Shown: one piece after another, positions 44,888 through 53,697 of the stretch
How positions within the stretch are numbered: position 1 is the first letter of the stretch
Layout: every line of letters begins with the position of its first letter
NCBI GenBank assembly: GCA_046329815.1
Contig: JAXLTY010000003.1
Location: 310,001 to 374,000, forward strand
Direction: 5' to 3'
DNA length: 64,000 nucleotides
Source of the DNA: JADJSS01 sp046329815
Lineage (GTDB): Bacteria; Bacteroidota; Bacteroidia; Chitinophagales; JADIYW01
Program-made: the position numbers and the translations under genes
Notes under the pieces: model-generated
What the model was told of the DNA's origin: nothing
Database searches by the model: none
Seen by the model: only the letters and a program-made list of their open reading frames with translations

Positions 44888-45667
44888 TTATTTTCCTTTG
44901 AATTCCGGTTTGCGTTTTTCCAAGAATGCTGTTACACCTTCTTTTACATCTTCTGATGTGAAAATTTCGCCAAATGCATTGATTTCTGCAGCAAAGCCGT
45001 CCACACCATCTTTATAATAAGCGTTAGTGCATTCAATTACTTTGGCAATAGCTATTGGTCCTTTAGTTGCTGTTTTACCAATAATTGTTTTTGCTTTTTC
45101 TATGGCTGCATTTTTATCGGTTTCCACATAATTGACCAAACCAAGATTTAATGCTGTTTGCGCATCGATCATATCTGCCGTTAAATGCAATTCCAATGCT
45201 TTTGCTTTGCCAATGTATTGTATTAATCGTTGTGTACCACCATAGCCGGCAATAATTCCAAGGTTTACTTCCGGTTGTCCGAATTTCGCATTTGCCGTTG
45301 CAATACGCAAATGGCAAGCCATTGATAATTCGCAGCCACCGCCTAATGCAAAGCCGTTTACTACAGCGATTACAGGCACTGACATCTGTTCAATTAAAAA
45401 GAAAATATCGTGTCCACGTTGCGCTAATGCTTTGCCTTGTTCTGCATTCAATCCTTGAAATTCTGAAATATCAGCACCGGCAACAAACGCTTTTTCACCT
45501 GCACCTGTTACGATAATACCTTTTAATTTTTCATTCTTTGCTTGTTCAAACGCATCTTTAATTTCACCAATCGTTTCGCCGTTTAACGCATTTAATTTAT
45601 CAGCACGATTGATAGTAATCGTAAGAATTCCATCTTCTAAATTCCACAACAAATTTTTAAATTCCAT
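44888..45667 (-). CDS. Enoyl-CoA hydratase/isomerase family protein
   Basis: 259 residues, crotonase fold. Oxyanion-hole segments FVAGADISEF near 62-71 and NGFALGGGCELSMACHL near 99-115, and the catalytic glutamate region PEVNLGIIAGYGGTQRL near 130-146. Likely acts in beta-oxidation or butanoate metabolism. The longer frame to 45718 overlaps nuoN, and the ATG at 45667 gives the normal N-terminus. It follows nuoN by 10 bp, so it is part of the respiratory operon transcript. Confidence 0.92.
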   Translation of the reverse strand: MEFKNLLWNLEDGILTITINRADKLNALNGETIGEIKDAFEQAKNEKLKGIIVTGAGEKAFVAGADISEFQGLNAEQGKALAQRGHDIFFLIEQMSVPVIAVVNGFALGGGCELSMACHLRIATANAKFGQPEVNLGIIAGYGGTQRLIQYIGKAKALELHLTADMIDAQTALNLGLVNYVETDKNAAIEKAKTIIGKTATKGPIAIAKVIECTNAYYKDGVDGFAAEINAFGEIFTSEDVKEGVTAFLEKRKPEFKGK

Positions 45668-45677
45668 GAATAGTTTT

Positions 45678-47051
45678 TTATCTGAATAATAAATTATAAC
45701 ATGCGTCAGGCAATACACCGAGCAAAATAATCAATAAAGAAAGTAGTGATAAACCGATTTTATCTAATAGTGATAATTCAATTTTTGCCGTATTGATTTG
45801 TTTGCCTGAAAATATCGCGATGATAATTTTGAAGTAATAATACACACCAATTAAAGATGCTAAAATGGCGATAACTGCAATCAATACGCTTTTATTTTGA
45901 ATCGTGTTTAACAACACAAAGTATTTAGCGAAGAAACCTGCCATTGGCGGAATTCCTGCCATTGACAACAATGCAATTACCATAGTTCCTGCCAGCAACG
46001 GATTGCGTTTTACCAAACCATTGAATGCTGAAATATCGTGATTGTCTAATTTTATGATTACCCAAAATGCAGCCATACTTGATAATGTGTAAGCTGTTAA
46101 ATAATACCAAACCACATACGGCGTTGACGGACTCAACATGGTGTTTGCCAGCAATACAAAACCTGCATGACCGATACTTGAGAATGCTAATAGGCGCTTA
46201 GTATTGGCTTGTGATGCTGCTATGATATTTCCGACAACAATTGTTAATACGGAAATGATAATTAAAATAGATGTAAATGTATTTGCATTGAATACTAATA
46301 CAATAGAGAACAATCGATAGAACGCAGCTAATGCGCCTAATTTTACGATAGTTGACATGTATGCAGTAATCACGGTTGGAGCACCTGTGTAAACATCCGG
46401 CGTCCAGAAATGAAATGGGACTGCGGAAACTTTAAAAGACATTGCAAATAAAATCAGCAATAAGCCAACGGTTAATAATTGTTTGCTGACGCCTGAACCC
46501 AATACGCTTGAAGATGATATTTGTAAAATATTGAAAGAGCCGCTTCCACCATAAACAAAGGTAATTCCAAGCAATAAGAATCCGCTGGCGAACGCACCTA
46601 ATAAGAAATATTTAAATGCTGCTTCGTTGGAATAGGTATTGCGTTTGTCGCTGCCGGCTAATACATAAACCGGAATCGATAAAATCTCAACGCCTAAAAA
46701 CAACATTGACATATGTGTGTAGCAAGTCAATACAAAAACACCAACCATGGAGAATAATACCAATGCAAAATGGTCGGACAGATTTGTTTCATCTTTGAAA
46801 TAGTTTTTTGACAATACAAACCAAAAGATTGCTAACACGGAAAGTAGTAAAGTAAATACCAAAGGAATTTTGTCCAACAATAACATATTGTATATATTTT
46901 CATTATTGCCCAGTTGAATATCGTGCAAACAGAAAAATATATTTACGAATAAGCCAATAATAACTACAGGAAAAGTAATCTTTCTTGCATTTATCATTTC
47001 CGCCAGTAAAGCAAAAATTCCTAAACCTGATAATAATAATAATTCCTTCAT
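45678..47051 (-). CDS. nuoN: NADH-quinone oxidoreductase subunit N
   Basis: One of the three antiporter-like proton-pumping subunits of complex I, inner membrane. 457 residues with about 14 helices. The FSSIGHAGFVLL segment near 290 and ALLSMAGIPPMAGFFAKY near 360 are typical of NuoN. Last structural nuo gene of the block, 32 bp after nuoM, with a small GATGCA/TGCATC hairpin in between. Confidence 0.95.
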   Translation of the reverse strand: MKELLLLSGLGIFALLAEMINARKITFPVVIIGLFVNIFFCLHDIQLGNNENIYNMLLLDKIPLVFTLLLSVLAIFWFVLSKNYFKDETNLSDHFALVLFSMVGVFVLTCYTHMSMLFLGVEILSIPVYVLAGSDKRNTYSNEAAFKYFLLGAFASGFLLLGITFVYGGSGSFNILQISSSSVLGSGVSKQLLTVGLLLILFAMSFKVSAVPFHFWTPDVYTGAPTVITAYMSTIVKLGALAAFYRLFSIVLVFNANTFTSILIIISVLTIVVGNIIAASQANTKRLLAFSSIGHAGFVLLANTMLSPSTPYVVWYYLTAYTLSSMAAFWVIIKLDNHDISAFNGLVKRNPLLAGTMVIALLSMAGIPPMAGFFAKYFVLLNTIQNKSVLIAVIAILASLIGVYYYFKIIIAIFSGKQINTAKIELSLLDKIGLSLLSLLIILLGVLPDACYNLLFR

Positions 47052-47065
47052 TTCTTATTTTATTT

Positions 47066-47082
47066 GATGCACCGCGTGCATC
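47066..47082 (-). other. Small intercistronic hairpin between nuoM and nuoN
   Basis: Six-bp stem GATGCA/TGCATC with a 5-nt loop and no T-tract. It could protect or process the mRNA. Weak evidence. Confidence 0.3.
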
Positions 47083-47083
47083 A

Positions 47084-48556
47084 CTATTTAATCACTTTTG
47101 TTACTTCATGTACATGATCGATAATTGCTTTAACCTGATTTTCCGAAACATCTAAAATAAAGTTTGGAAACAAACCAAAACCAATGATCAAAACAGCAAA
47201 GCAAGCCAGTATTATTTTTTCATTTGTTGTAATAACACCGAATGTTTCTGTCAATTCATTGGTGTCGCCATGCATCATGCTTTGATACGCACGCAACATA
47301 TACAATGCGCCAATAATCACTGTTAAACCGGCAAACACGACCATCACTGTATTGTATTGAAACAAACCATGTAATAATAAAAATTCTCCGACAAAACCAT
47401 TTGTCAGCGGCAAGGCAACACTTCCTAATAAGATAATTAAGAACAATACAGAAAACACGCGCGATACATTTCGGATGCCACCTAATTTATGCATTTCGTC
47501 TGTTTTCATTCTGCTCAAAATAATATCACATACATAGAATAAAGCAACTACATTAATACCATGTGACAACATTTGATACAACGCACCTTGTACACCTTGC
47601 AAATTCATGGTGAAAATTCCGGCTGCAATCAAACCAACGTGACCGATTGAAGAATATGCCAGCATGCGTTTGAAATTATGCTGCGTCAATGCCATTAACG
47701 AACCATATACAACACTTATCACACTTAAAATAATTACATACTTAGATGCCAACTGCCAACCAAGAGGAACAACCGGAATCAACCAGATGATTAATGCATA
47801 GGTACCCATTTTCAGCATGATACCTGACAATAGCATCGTGCCTTGTGTGGGCGCATTCACATAAGTATCCGGTTGCCATGTGTGCAACGGAAAGATTGGA
47901 ATTTTAATAGCAAATGCTAAATAGAATGCAATAAAAACAAACAACTGTTCTTTTGCCGTTAACAACATACCTGCTTTGTAAAATGCATGTATATTGAATG
48001 AACGATCTTCCGTGTGCAGCCAAACAAATATGATAGCCAGCAACATGAATAAACTTCCAAACAATGTATAGACGAAAAATTTGAACGTGATCTTTTGGCG
48101 ATTTTCACCACCGTACACCAAACAAATCAAATAAATCGGAATCAATGCGAGTTCCCAGAAAATATAAAATAATAAAGCATCTTGTGCTAAAAATACACCA
48201 ACTAATGCCGACTGCATAATCAGTATCAATGACAAATATGCTTTTATGTTTTTAATGTCTCTTTCAAAAACGGAACGAATAATAAACGGAACAATTAGTG
48301 TTGTTAATAGTACTAATATGCTGTTGATTCCATTTAACTGAATATGAAAGTCCGCGTTTAAATTTTGAATCCAAATCGTACTCCAGTTAAAGTTACAGCA
48401 AGCAGGATTTAATTTGTATTCATAAAATACATAAAAGCCAACGCACATTTCGGTAAGTGCAGCCAATAACGCAATATTTTTTGATTGCTTCTCACTAAAC
48501 AATAGTAGTATTGGAACAAACAAAACCGGTAATATGAGTAATAATAATGCTAGCAT
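47084..48556 (-). CDS. nuoM: NADH-quinone oxidoreductase subunit M
   Basis: Antiporter-like membrane subunit of complex I. 490 residues, about 14 helices. KIPIFPLHTWQPDTYVNAPT near 218-237 and AYSSIGHVGLIAAGIF near 300 carry the conserved lysine/histidine/glutamate channel positions. Starts 3 bp after a small membrane ORF. Confidence 0.96.
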   Translation of the reverse strand: MLALLLLILPVLFVPILLLFSEKQSKNIALLAALTEMCVGFYVFYEYKLNPACCNFNWSTIWIQNLNADFHIQLNGINSILVLLTTLIVPFIIRSVFERDIKNIKAYLSLILIMQSALVGVFLAQDALLFYIFWELALIPIYLICLVYGGENRQKITFKFFVYTLFGSLFMLLAIIFVWLHTEDRSFNIHAFYKAGMLLTAKEQLFVFIAFYLAFAIKIPIFPLHTWQPDTYVNAPTQGTMLLSGIMLKMGTYALIIWLIPVVPLGWQLASKYVIILSVISVVYGSLMALTQHNFKRMLAYSSIGHVGLIAAGIFTMNLQGVQGALYQMLSHGINVVALFYVCDIILSRMKTDEMHKLGGIRNVSRVFSVLFLIILLGSVALPLTNGFVGEFLLLHGLFQYNTVMVVFAGLTVIIGALYMLRAYQSMMHGDTNELTETFGVITTNEKIILACFAVLIIGFGLFPNFILDVSENQVKAIIDHVHEVTKVIK

Positions 48557-48559
48557 AGC

Positions 48560-48796
48560 TTAATGAAACAAACAGATAATTTTTTGAATAATTACGTTAT
48601 AAGAAAACGTCAGAATGTGTTGTGCTGAAGCCGATAAGAACGACGATATTTGCAAATCGATTTTACCGCTCATCGCTAATAAAACCAATTGCGAACCGCC
48701 TATAAATAAAGCAATTTTTTGCACATATTTTCTGTTGATAGCATACAATGCAGGAATACTGATCACTAACATTGTTAAACAAATAAAAACAATCAT
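48560..48796 (-). CDS. Small membrane protein between nuoL and nuoM
   Basis: 78 residues, two hydrophobic helices (about 2-20 and 27-45) and a shorter amphipathic tail. It is separated from nuoL by 2 bp and from nuoM by 3 bp, so it is clearly part of the operon and probably translated. No standard Nuo subunit fits this size and place. It may be a lineage-specific accessory subunit of complex I, but that is inference from position only. Confidence 0.6.
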   Translation of the reverse strand: MIVFICLTMLVISIPALYAINRKYVQKIALFIGGSQLVLLAMSGKIDLQISSFLSASAQHILTFSYNVIIQKIICLFH

Positions 48797-48798
48797 AC

Positions 48799-50706
48799 CT
48801 ATATTTTTATAACAGTGATTAAAATCAAAACTACTATACTAATTACCATGGCAATTACATAAAAACCTAAACCGCCTGTTTGCGTTAAACGTAGCACCTG
48901 GCTCCAGTTTACTATCGATGTTCCTATCAGATTTACCAAACCGTCAATACCACTTTTTTCTACAAACTGGTACAATAAACCTGAAATTCTATTCAACGGT
49001 TTTACTACAACTGCTTCGTAAATCTCATCGATATAATATTTATGGTAAACGATTTCTTTGGTTAAAGACATCGGTGCATCGTCTGCTTGCGGAATTTGTT
49101 TTTTAGAAACAAAGAATACTCTTGCCAGCAAAATCATTATCAATATTAATACTATTGTTGCCGCCATTAATGTCAATTCCATATTCAGTTCCATTTTACC
49201 TTCAGCTACTTTTACGGATGATGACAAGAAATGATCTAACCAGTTATGAATGCCAATCTCATGACCAAGCGCATGCGGAAAGCCAATAAAACCTGCTACT
49301 ACAGATAATACTGCTAAAACCATCAATGGAATGGTCATGCTTTTTGGTGACTCGTGTACATGATTTTTTACGATGTCATTTCCTCTGAATTCACCAACGA
49401 AAGTCAGGAAAAATAAACGGAACATATAAAATGCTGTCATTAGAGAAACCAATAATGCTAACGCGAATAATACTTTACTGTGTTCAAAGATTTCTGCCAA
49501 CATTTGGTCTTTTGAAAAGAAACCGGCAAATGGTGGAATTCCAGAAATTGCTATTGTTCCAATCAAAAATGTGATGAACGTGATTGGCATTTTTTTCTTC
49601 AAGCCACCCATATTTCTGATGTCCTGGTCGCCGCTCATTCCATGAATTACGCTTCCTGCGCCTAAGAATAATAATGCTTTGAAGAACGCGTGTGTTACTA
49701 CGTGAAAAACACCTGCTGAAAATGCACCGCAACCTAATGCACAAAAAATCAAACCTAATTGTGAAACGGTAGAATATGCGAGTACTTTTTTAATATCGTT
49801 TTGGAATAATGCTATTGATGCCGACAATAATGCCGTTGCAATACCAATGATCGCAATAAACTGCATCGTGAATTCTGATAAAGAAAATAACGAGCTGCAA
49901 CGTGCCACCATATAAATACCTGCTGTTACCATTGTGGCTGCATGTATTAAAGCAGAAACCGGTGTTGGTCCAGCCATCGCGTCAGGAAGCCAGGTAAATA
50001 AAGGTATCTGTGCTGATTTTCCCATTGCACCGATGAATAACAATATGGTGATCCATGTAATTAATTTACCATCAACAACAACGTTGCCGATTTGTGCAAA
50101 CACCTGGTGATAGTTGATGCTTCCGAAAACACCGAACAATAAGATGATTCCAAGAATAAAACCTAAGTCGCCGATACGGTTCATCACAAATGCTTTTTTT
50201 GCAGCATCAGCATAGTTGATATTTTTAAACCAAAATCCAATCAATAAATAAGAGCATAAACCAACGCCTTCCCAACCAACAAACATCAACAGGAAGTTAT
50301 CGCCTAATACCAATAACAACATGAAGAAGACGAATAAATTCAAGTATGAAAAGTATCTGTTGTAATCAGGTTCATCGTGCATGTAACCTGTTGAATATAC
50401 ATGAATCAAAAAGCCGACGCCGGTAATTACTAAGGTAAATAAGATAGAAAGTGAATCTACTAAAAATGAAAAATCAGCGCGAAAATCGCCAACATGAATC
50501 CATGAAAAAACAGGAACCGTAACTGCATGATTATTGGACAACTGGCTAATAAAAATGAATACAGCCACTACGAACGATGCTAAAATACTTGCCGGCGCCA
50601 AAAAAGTAGTAATTGATTTTGATAAACTTTTTCCAAACAAAGCAATTATTGCAAAGCTCAGCAACGGAAAAAGTGGTATAAGATAAACGAGTTGTTCCAT
50701 GTTCAA
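48799..50706 (-). CDS. nuoL: NADH-quinone oxidoreductase subunit L
   Basis: Largest antiporter-like subunit of complex I with the long lateral helix. 635 residues. GWEGVGLCSYLLIGFW near 145, KSAQIPLFTWLPDAMAGPTPVSALIHAATMVTAG split over 230-265 and KDQMLAEI near 392 are conserved. The C-terminal amphipathic helix is present (about 530-600). An alternative ATG at 50700 is possible. Located 11 bp after an OmpA-family lipoprotein gene. Confidence 0.97.
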   Translation of the reverse strand: MNMEQLVYLIPLFPLLSFAIIALFGKSLSKSITTFLAPASILASFVVAVFIFISQLSNNHAVTVPVFSWIHVGDFRADFSFLVDSLSILFTLVITGVGFLIHVYSTGYMHDEPDYNRYFSYLNLFVFFMLLLVLGDNFLLMFVGWEGVGLCSYLLIGFWFKNINYADAAKKAFVMNRIGDLGFILGIILLFGVFGSINYHQVFAQIGNVVVDGKLITWITILLFIGAMGKSAQIPLFTWLPDAMAGPTPVSALIHAATMVTAGIYMVARCSSLFSLSEFTMQFIAIIGIATALLSASIALFQNDIKKVLAYSTVSQLGLIFCALGCGAFSAGVFHVVTHAFFKALLFLGAGSVIHGMSGDQDIRNMGGLKKKMPITFITFLIGTIAISGIPPFAGFFSKDQMLAEIFEHSKVLFALALLVSLMTAFYMFRLFFLTFVGEFRGNDIVKNHVHESPKSMTIPLMVLAVLSVVAGFIGFPHALGHEIGIHNWLDHFLSSSVKVAEGKMELNMELTLMAATIVLILIMILLARVFFVSKKQIPQADDAPMSLTKEIVYHKYYIDEIYEAVVVKPLNRISGLLYQFVEKSGIDGLVNLIGTSIVNWSQVLRLTQTGGLGFYVIAMVISIVVLILITVIKI

Positions 50707-50717
50707 TTAATCTGCAA

Positions 50718-51605
50718 TTATTTCGGTTGTTGTATTTCTAACAATTTGAAAAACTCATCCAATTTTGGCATGATGATAATTTCTGTTCTTCTGTTGATAG
50801 ATTTATTTGCTTTCGTATCGTTTGGTACTTTTGCGTTGTATTCAGAACGACCGCCGGCAATGATTCTTGACGGATCAACACTGTAGCTTTTTTGCAATGC
50901 ACGAGCGATAGATGTTGCACGCATTACGCTCAAATCCCAATTGTCTGTTAAACATTTTGTAGCAATCGGAACGTTATCTGTATTACCTTCAATCAATACA
51001 TCAAACGTTTTATAGTCGTTAATTACTTTTGCAATTTTCGCCAATACATCGCCTGCTTTTGAAGAAATTTCAGAGCTGCCGGATTTGTATAACATATTAT
51101 CAGACAAAGAAATCAATACCACACCTTTGTCCACTTTTACATTGACATCAGTATCGTTCACGTCAGACAAAGAACGTTTCAAATTCAATACTAACACTAA
51201 ATTCAATGAATCTTTTGAGCGAATCTGTGAATTCAATAATGAAATATCACGGCTTTGCTTATCAATCGTTTCCAATGATTTTTTGATACTTTCAGCACCT
51301 TCTTTACTGATTACTGATAAGTTCGATAACTGATCTAATAATTTTCCGTTCGCAGATTTTTGATATTCTACTTCTTTCAGCAACTCTTCAATTTTCGCTT
51401 TTGCTTTTGTCAATTCAGCAAGCGTTGCATCGTAATCGCTTGATTTAGTACCAAATCTTTTTTCGCAATCTGCCAAATCAGAAGTTAACTGACGAACCGT
51501 TTGTTCTAATTTATCTTTGTCGGCTTGTGTTGCCTGAAATTTCTTTTTTGAAACACACGATGTCAGCACAGCTACCATCACTACATAAAACATTATTTTC
51601 TTCAT
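50718..51605 (-). CDS. OmpA-family peptidoglycan-binding lipoprotein
   Basis: 295 residues: signal peptide with lipobox VLTSC at residue 17, a long coiled coil (about 25-145), then an OmpA-C domain (about 160-285). The domain carries the LIEGNTDNVPI and NWDLSVMRATSIARAL motifs and the Asp/Arg pair that binds diaminopimelate. The family anchors the outer membrane or a complex to murein. Its position between nuoK and nuoL is unusual. Confidence 0.9.
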   Translation of the reverse strand: MKKIMFYVVMVAVLTSCVSKKKFQATQADKDKLEQTVRQLTSDLADCEKRFGTKSSDYDATLAELTKAKAKIEELLKEVEYQKSANGKLLDQLSNLSVISKEGAESIKKSLETIDKQSRDISLLNSQIRSKDSLNLVLVLNLKRSLSDVNDTDVNVKVDKGVVLISLSDNMLYKSGSSEISSKAGDVLAKIAKVINDYKTFDVLIEGNTDNVPIATKCLTDNWDLSVMRATSIARALQKSYSVDPSRIIAGGRSEYNAKVPNDTKANKSINRRTEIIIMPKLDEFFKLLEIQQPK

Positions 51606-51627
51606 AACTATAACTATATCTTTTATT

Positions 51628-51948
51628 TTACCACTTTAGTTTATTCAAATCATCAATATCGACCGATTTGGTATTCCTGTAAATCATCATCAGTATAGCC
51701 AAACCGACTGATACTTCGGCTGCTGCTACTACCATGATAAAAAACACGAAAACCTGTCCGCCACTATCGCCTAAATATCTTGAGAATGCTACCATTAATA
51801 AGTTTACTGCGTTCAGCATCAGTTCAACGCACATAAAAATAATGATCGCGTTGCGGCGAAATAAAACACCTAAAACGCCTATACTGAAAAGCGTAACGCA
51901 TAAGTAGATGTACCATTGAATCGGAATATTTAATATTACGTTGTTCAT
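51628..51948 (-). CDS. nuoK: NADH-quinone oxidoreductase subunit K
   Basis: 106 residues, three membrane helices. The conserved glutamates sit in FMCVELMLNAVNLL near 38-51 and VAAAEVSVGLAI near 73. Heptad-repeat arms start 6 bp before its ATG. Confidence 0.96.
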   Translation of the reverse strand: MNNVILNIPIQWYIYLCVTLFSIGVLGVLFRRNAIIIFMCVELMLNAVNLLMVAFSRYLGDSGGQVFVFFIMVVAAAEVSVGLAILMMIYRNTKSVDIDDLNKLKW

Positions 51949-51954
51949 GTTTTA

Positions 51955-52093
51955 GTCGTAAGTCGTAAGTCGTAAGTCGTGAGTTTTAAGTGTTTTACTT
52001 AATACTGCTGCATACAACTGTTAATTTATTTTTTATTTATTTGTCGTTGTTGTGAGTTATAAGACTTACGACTTTTAGCTCACGACTTACGAC
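51955..52093. repeat. Inverted heptad-repeat element between nuoJ and nuoK
   Basis: Left arm 51955-51989: GTCGTAA three times, GTCGTGA, GTTTTAA. Right arm 52059-52093 reads TTACGAC, TTTTAGC, TCACGAC, TTACGAC after a partial unit. Five units per arm, about 70 bp between the arms with no ORF. The right arm begins 2 bp from the nuoJ stop codon and the left arm lies 6 bp from the nuoK start. Confidence 0.85.
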
Positions 52094-52095
52094 TT

Positions 52096-52599
52096 TTAAT
52101 TAATTTCTTTTTTACTTAAAAATACCGCGCCGACCATTGCCGCTAAAAACAACACACTCGATACTTCAAACGGCAGCATGTATTCTCTGAATAATATTTT
52201 ACCTAAATTTTCTACCAAACCGATATTTTCATTTTGTGCTGCAGGCAACATACCTTTTTGCGCATTGGTCAATAAACCAATCAGGCACAACATGAAAACA
52301 CCTGCTGCCACTACTGCTGCAAATTTGGGTATATTCTTTTTATGCGGTTCAATTTCTTTATTCAAATTCAGCATCATGATCACATATAAAAACAATACCA
52401 TGATAGCGCCTGCATATACTATAATGTGAACCGATGCTAAAAACTGCGCATTCAGCAATAAGTAATGTCCTGCAATGGCGAAAAATGTTACAATTAAATA
52501 CAACACAGAATGTACCGGATTTTTATCAATCACTACCATTAATGCGCTTAAAATAGCAACGAACGTCAGAAAGAAAAATATGTATTGTGTAATTGGCAT
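52096..52599 (-). CDS. nuoJ: NADH-quinone oxidoreductase subunit J
   Basis: 167 residues, five membrane helices. IVYAGAIMVLFLYVIMMLN near 60-78 is the core of the family. Located 25 bp after nuoI, and ends at the heptad-repeat element. Confidence 0.95.
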   Translation of the reverse strand: MPITQYIFFFLTFVAILSALMVVIDKNPVHSVLYLIVTFFAIAGHYLLLNAQFLASVHIIVYAGAIMVLFLYVIMMLNLNKEIEPHKKNIPKFAAVVAAGVFMLCLIGLLTNAQKGMLPAAQNENIGLVENLGKILFREYMLPFEVSSVLFLAAMVGAVFLSKKEIN

Positions 52600-52624
52600 T
52601 ATTGAGTTTGATTCTATTTTACAA

Positions 52625-53233
52625 TTAGTGTTTATTTTTTTCTTTCAATGCTTGTTTATCTTTCCAGGTTTGATTGTGCGCTTTGGTTTTATCTTTTTTA
52701 AACTCAGCCACTGCTTTGGTTTGTCTGTATGAAAGATCAATCGGATGATTGATATCTTCTACCAGTTTATCTTTACCAAACACCATATTTTTTCTGTTGC
52801 CTGAAACCGGAACGATTCTGTCTGTTAAGAAAATCGCTTCTTTCGGACATGCTTCTTCGCACAAACCGCAGAAGATGCAACGCAGCATATTGATTTCATA
52901 AACTGTCGCGTATTTTTCTTCTCTGTATAAATGTTCTTCACCTTTTTTGCGTTCTGCCGATTCCATCGTGATGGCTTCTGCCGGACAAGCTACTGCGCAT
53001 AAACCGCAAGCTGTACAGCGTTCTGCACCTTGTTCATCGCGTTTTAAAACATGTTGTCCACGATAGGTTTCAGCAATTTCTCTTTTTGCTTCAGGATATT
53101 TTACTGTTGCGCCTTTTTTGAAAAAATGTTTTAATGTAATAACCATTCCGTTAGTGATAGCAGGAATGTATAACTTCTCTACCAAAGACATTTCTTTTTT
53201 TACAACTACTTTTTTTCTATCGGTTAAGTTCAT
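52625..53233 (-). CDS. nuoI: NADH-quinone oxidoreductase subunit I
   Basis: Peripheral subunit carrying two 4Fe-4S clusters that pass electrons towards the quinone site. 202 residues. CTACGLCAVACPAEAI near 72-87 and CIFCGLCEEACPKEAI near 116-131 hold all eight cysteines. The C-terminal tail is lysine-rich and longer than in E. coli. The heptad repeat begins 2 bp before the ATG, so no normal ribosome-binding site precedes it. Confidence 0.96.
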   Translation of the reverse strand: MNLTDRKKVVVKKEMSLVEKLYIPAITNGMVITLKHFFKKGATVKYPEAKREIAETYRGQHVLKRDEQGAERCTACGLCAVACPAEAITMESAERKKGEEHLYREEKYATVYEINMLRCIFCGLCEEACPKEAIFLTDRIVPVSGNRKNMVFGKDKLVEDINHPIDLSYRQTKAVAEFKKDKTKAHNQTWKDKQALKEKNKH

Positions 53234-53234
53234 A

Positions 53235-53697
53235 GTATGCAGTATTAAGTAATCAGTATGCAGTTATGCAAACTAATTATTTTTATTCAATGGCATAAAT
53301 TTTTCCGCGTTGTTAATCATATAAGAAATAATTCTGCCAACCTCTTCTGACTGCAAAACTAATTCATCATATGTATTTTCGTCAATATAATCACAATGAA
53401 ATGAAAAATCCAGCCAAACTTGTGTTTCAGTATTTTCCATATCGGCATCTGTCAATCTGCTTACAAAATATTTTTCGTATTGTCTTTTTCTATAACCTTC
53501 ACCAATATTTGCACAAACAGCTCGCGAAGAACGTTTTATTTGCGAAACTAAATCGTATTGCTCTTCTTTTGGAAATTTTTTAGTTAGTTTAAAAATAGTC
53601 ATTGATAATTCAAATGCTTTTTGATATGCAATCAATTCCCTAAATGTACCTTTTGTTTTTGCTCTAAACTGCATACTGCCTACTAATTACTATTTAC
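53235..53697. mobile_element. Putative heptad-flanked four-helix-bundle cassette
   Basis: Five 7-bp units at 53235-53269 (GTATGCA, GTATTAA, GTAATCA, GTATGCA, GTTATGC) and five inverted units at 53663-53697 (TCTAAAC, TGCATAC, TGCCTAC, TAATTAC, TATTTAC) enclose one gene. The arms share a perfect 12-bp inverted repeat (53254-53265 with 53667-53678). The outer edges touch the nuoI start codon and contain the nuoH stop codon. Mobility is inferred from the structure and from two ORF-less relatives in this window. Confidence 0.6.
53273..53674 (-). CDS. Four-helix-bundle protein (23S rRNA intervening-sequence protein family)
   Basis: 133 residues, four amphipathic helices. FRELIAYQKAFELSMTIFK near 11-29, FPKEEQYDLVSQIKRSSRAV and NIGEGYRK near 56-63 are the family motifs. 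Homologues occur in 23S rRNA intervening sequences and as the Avd protein of diversity-generating retroelements, and their general role is not settled. The ATG lies inside the flanking heptad repeat, so the first four to five codons are repeat-derived. It interrupts the otherwise standard nuoH-nuoI junction. Confidence 0.9.
   Translation of the reverse strand: MQFRAKTKGTFRELIAYQKAFELSMTIFKLTKKFPKEEQYDLVSQIKRSSRAVCANIGEGYRKRQYEKYFVSRLTDADMENTETQVWLDFSFHCDYIDENTYDELVLQSEEVGRIISYMINNAEKFMPLNKNN

Noticed and set aside
53273..53674. Diversity-generating retroelement (Avd-like gene)
   Set aside because: No reverse transcriptase, template repeat or variable-repeat gene lies nearby. Only the four-helix-bundle family is shared.
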